Below, in pieces: positions 63,144 through 64,000 of a DNA stretch of 64,000 bases (position 1 is its first letter; each line of letters opens with the position of its first letter). This DNA comes from Gammaproteobacteria bacterium (GTDB lineage Bacteria; Gemmatimonadota; Gemmatimonadetes; Longimicrobiales; Gaopeijiaceae), in contig JAPPJO010000130.1 in NCBI GenBank assembly GCA_028820325.1, forward strand, positions 1 to 64,000, given 5' to 3'. A program made the position numbers and the translations under genes. The notes under the pieces are model-generated. The model was given only the letters and a program-made list of their open reading frames with translations, searched no databases and was not told the origin of the DNA.

Positions 63144-63188
63144 AACGGCCCCGGGGGAAGGTGGCGAGAGACCCTCCACCCGGGGCCG
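63142..63188 (-). terminator. rho-independent terminator of the second capA-like gene
   Basis: On the minus strand CGGCCCCGGG (63188-63179), a 23-nt loop and CCCGGGGCCG (63155-63146) form a perfect 10-bp GC stem followed directly by TTTT (63145-63142). It lies 52 nt past the stop of the capA-like gene. Confidence 0.7.
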
Positions 63189-63239
63189 AAGCATGTCAGC
63201 GGTTCGGGCCGACGGATTCAGCGAGCCGGCTCGACGGGC

Positions 63240-64000
63240 TCAACCGCCCGGACCGGACCTCCCGCCGTCCGTGGCGACCGCCGGGAGGCGCACGAAGCCG
63301 ATGCCGCGCGCGTCGTCCCACTCGACCACGGTGCCGTGCGGCTCGGACGCGTCGATCAGGTCCTGAATGATCTTCCTGCCCAGCTCGCGGTCCGCGAACA
63401 TCGGCCGGCCGCGCACCGTGGCGGGCTGCCCGAATCCGAGCGAGATGGGGTGCAGCTCAAGGCTTACCAGCTCCTCGCCCTGGAACGTCGGCATCGCGAC
63501 CACCGACTCCCAGATCTCGGCCCGCGCGGGAAAGCCGGTGGTCTCGTTCTGGTAGCGGGTGGCGTTGAAGTCGGCAACCCAAGCGTTGGGATCGCCCTCC
63601 AGTCCCAGACCGGCGTAGTTGTCGTACGGCAGCCGCAGCAGGGTCTCGTTCTGGAAGATGAAGTCGCCCAGCGAGTACAGGATCGGCTTGCCCTGGTAGA
63701 TGTCGATGCCGGTCAGGTAATGCGGTCCGTGCCCCACGAACACGTCCGCGCCGGCGTCGATCATCGCGTGCGCGAACTTCTTCAGGTACGGGCCCTGGTT
63801 GTGCGCGTGGATGGTCACCACCACGTACTCGGCCAGCCGCGAAGCGTTGTTCACGACCGCCGCGATTTCCGCCATGTCCTCGGGATCGGGATCGCTGTCG
63901 ATGCCGGACTCGTCGGCCGGATGAAGCACCGTGCCGAACAGGTTGAGCGGCTCGCCGGGCGCCCCGAGTTCGCCCCGCTGCCCAAGCGCCTCCAGGTCCA
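63240..64000 (-). CDS. CapA-family exported protein, C-terminal part; 5' end beyond the window
   Basis: The minus-strand frame is open from the window edge, so the N-terminus lies outside; about 252 residues are seen. CapA features include VVTIHAHNQGPYLKKF, DVFVGHGPHYLTGIDIYQGKPILYSLGDFIFQNET and the C-terminal domain ESVVAMPTFQGEELVSLEL. The last 80 residues align with the region after the amber codon in the copy at 17350-18816, which is how that copy was shown to be interrupted. Members of this metallophosphatase-like family act in poly-gamma-glutamate synthesis or as periplasmic phosphoesterases; which applies here is unknown. Stop TGA at 63240-63242. Confidence 0.85.
   Translation of the reverse strand, partial: DLEALGQRGELGAPGEPLNLFGTVLHPADESGIDSDPDPEDMAEIAAVVNNASRLAEYVVVTIHAHNQGPYLKKFAHAMIDAGADVFVGHGPHYLTGIDIYQGKPILYSLGDFIFQNETLLRLPYDNYAGLGLEGDPNAWVADFNATRYQNETTGFPARAEIWESVVAMPTFQGEELVSLELHPISLGFGQPATVRGRPMFADRELGRKIIQDLIDASEPHGTVVEWDDARGIGFVRLPAVATDGGRSGPGG

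Noticed and set aside
1..64000. CRISPR arrays, tRNA/rRNA genes, insertion sequences
   Set aside because: No regularly spaced repeats beyond the two-copy element, no cloverleaf-like sequence and no transposase were noticed on reading; a covariance search was not possible.

Overview
The window is 64 kb of GC-rich (roughly 60-65 % by eye), densely coded DNA from a Gram-negative bacterium. Outer-membrane features dominate: three complete SusC/SusD pairs, another TonB-dependent receptor, a DUF5916-type barrel, two small outer-membrane barrels and many lipoproteins. With them come S9 peptidases, Asp-box (sortilin/VPS10-like) giants, CapA-like and DUF3179 proteins and HupE next to a PPIase. This mix is typical of Gemmatimonadota, perhaps a marine or host-associated lineage; that assignment is inference from gene content only. 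I saw no rRNA, tRNA, CRISPR array or intact insertion sequence.

Layout. 1-3 kb: an orphan ORF, a membrane-anchored peroxiredoxin whose catalytic Cys codon is an in-frame TGA (probable selenoprotein), and a hipBA toxin-antitoxin pair. 3-8 kb (minus): M16 peptidase with membrane and PH-like domains coupled to a lipoprotein dienelactone hydrolase, a secreted hypothetical, a class II aldolase and a coiled-coil protein. 8.3-12.6 kb (plus): secreted creatininase-like enzyme and an Asp-box giant preceded by twin palindromes. 12.6-19.5 kb: HNH nuclease, PPIase-HupE pair, D-aminoacylase, an amber-interrupted CapA gene, a lipoprotein. 19.6-28.4 kb: SusC-SusD-S9-S9, a peptide-utilisation operon, converging on a second Asp-box giant. 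31.6-33.1 kb: a plug-like lipoprotein coupled to a DUF3179 lipoprotein. 33.2-38.6 kb (minus): small barrel-SusC-SusD. 38.8-45.2 kb: DUF5916 barrel, di-haem peroxidase, Tat-exported amidohydrolase, second dienelactone hydrolase. 45.2-47.6 kb: repeat-bearing gap and a DUF222-HNH protein. 47.7-53.4 kb (minus): TonB receptor, orphan periplasmic binding protein, channel-like membrane protein. 53.4-64 kb: third S9 peptidase, a lipoprotein, a third SusC-SusD pair, a barrel-less double-plug protein, a small barrel and the C-terminal part of a second CapA protein.

Taken together the region looks like a protein- and peptide-scavenging block. TonB/SusCD systems bring oligopeptides or similar nutrients across the outer membrane; S9 and M16 peptidases, a D-aminoacylase, a creatininase-like enzyme and amidohydrolases process them in the periplasm. 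The substrates are inferred from neighbours.

The most notable single observation is the peroxiredoxin at 526-1185. It reads through a TGA exactly at the peroxidatic position (motif GHW-TGA-PWC), has intact homology on both sides in one frame, and carries a 7-bp hairpin with a G-first loop 21 nt downstream, within the accepted spacing of a bacterial SECIS element. Other points are a CapA gene cut by an in-frame TAG, stand-alone TonB 'plug' proteins without barrels, a potassium-channel-like protein with a degenerate filter, and paired palindromic operator-like repeats.
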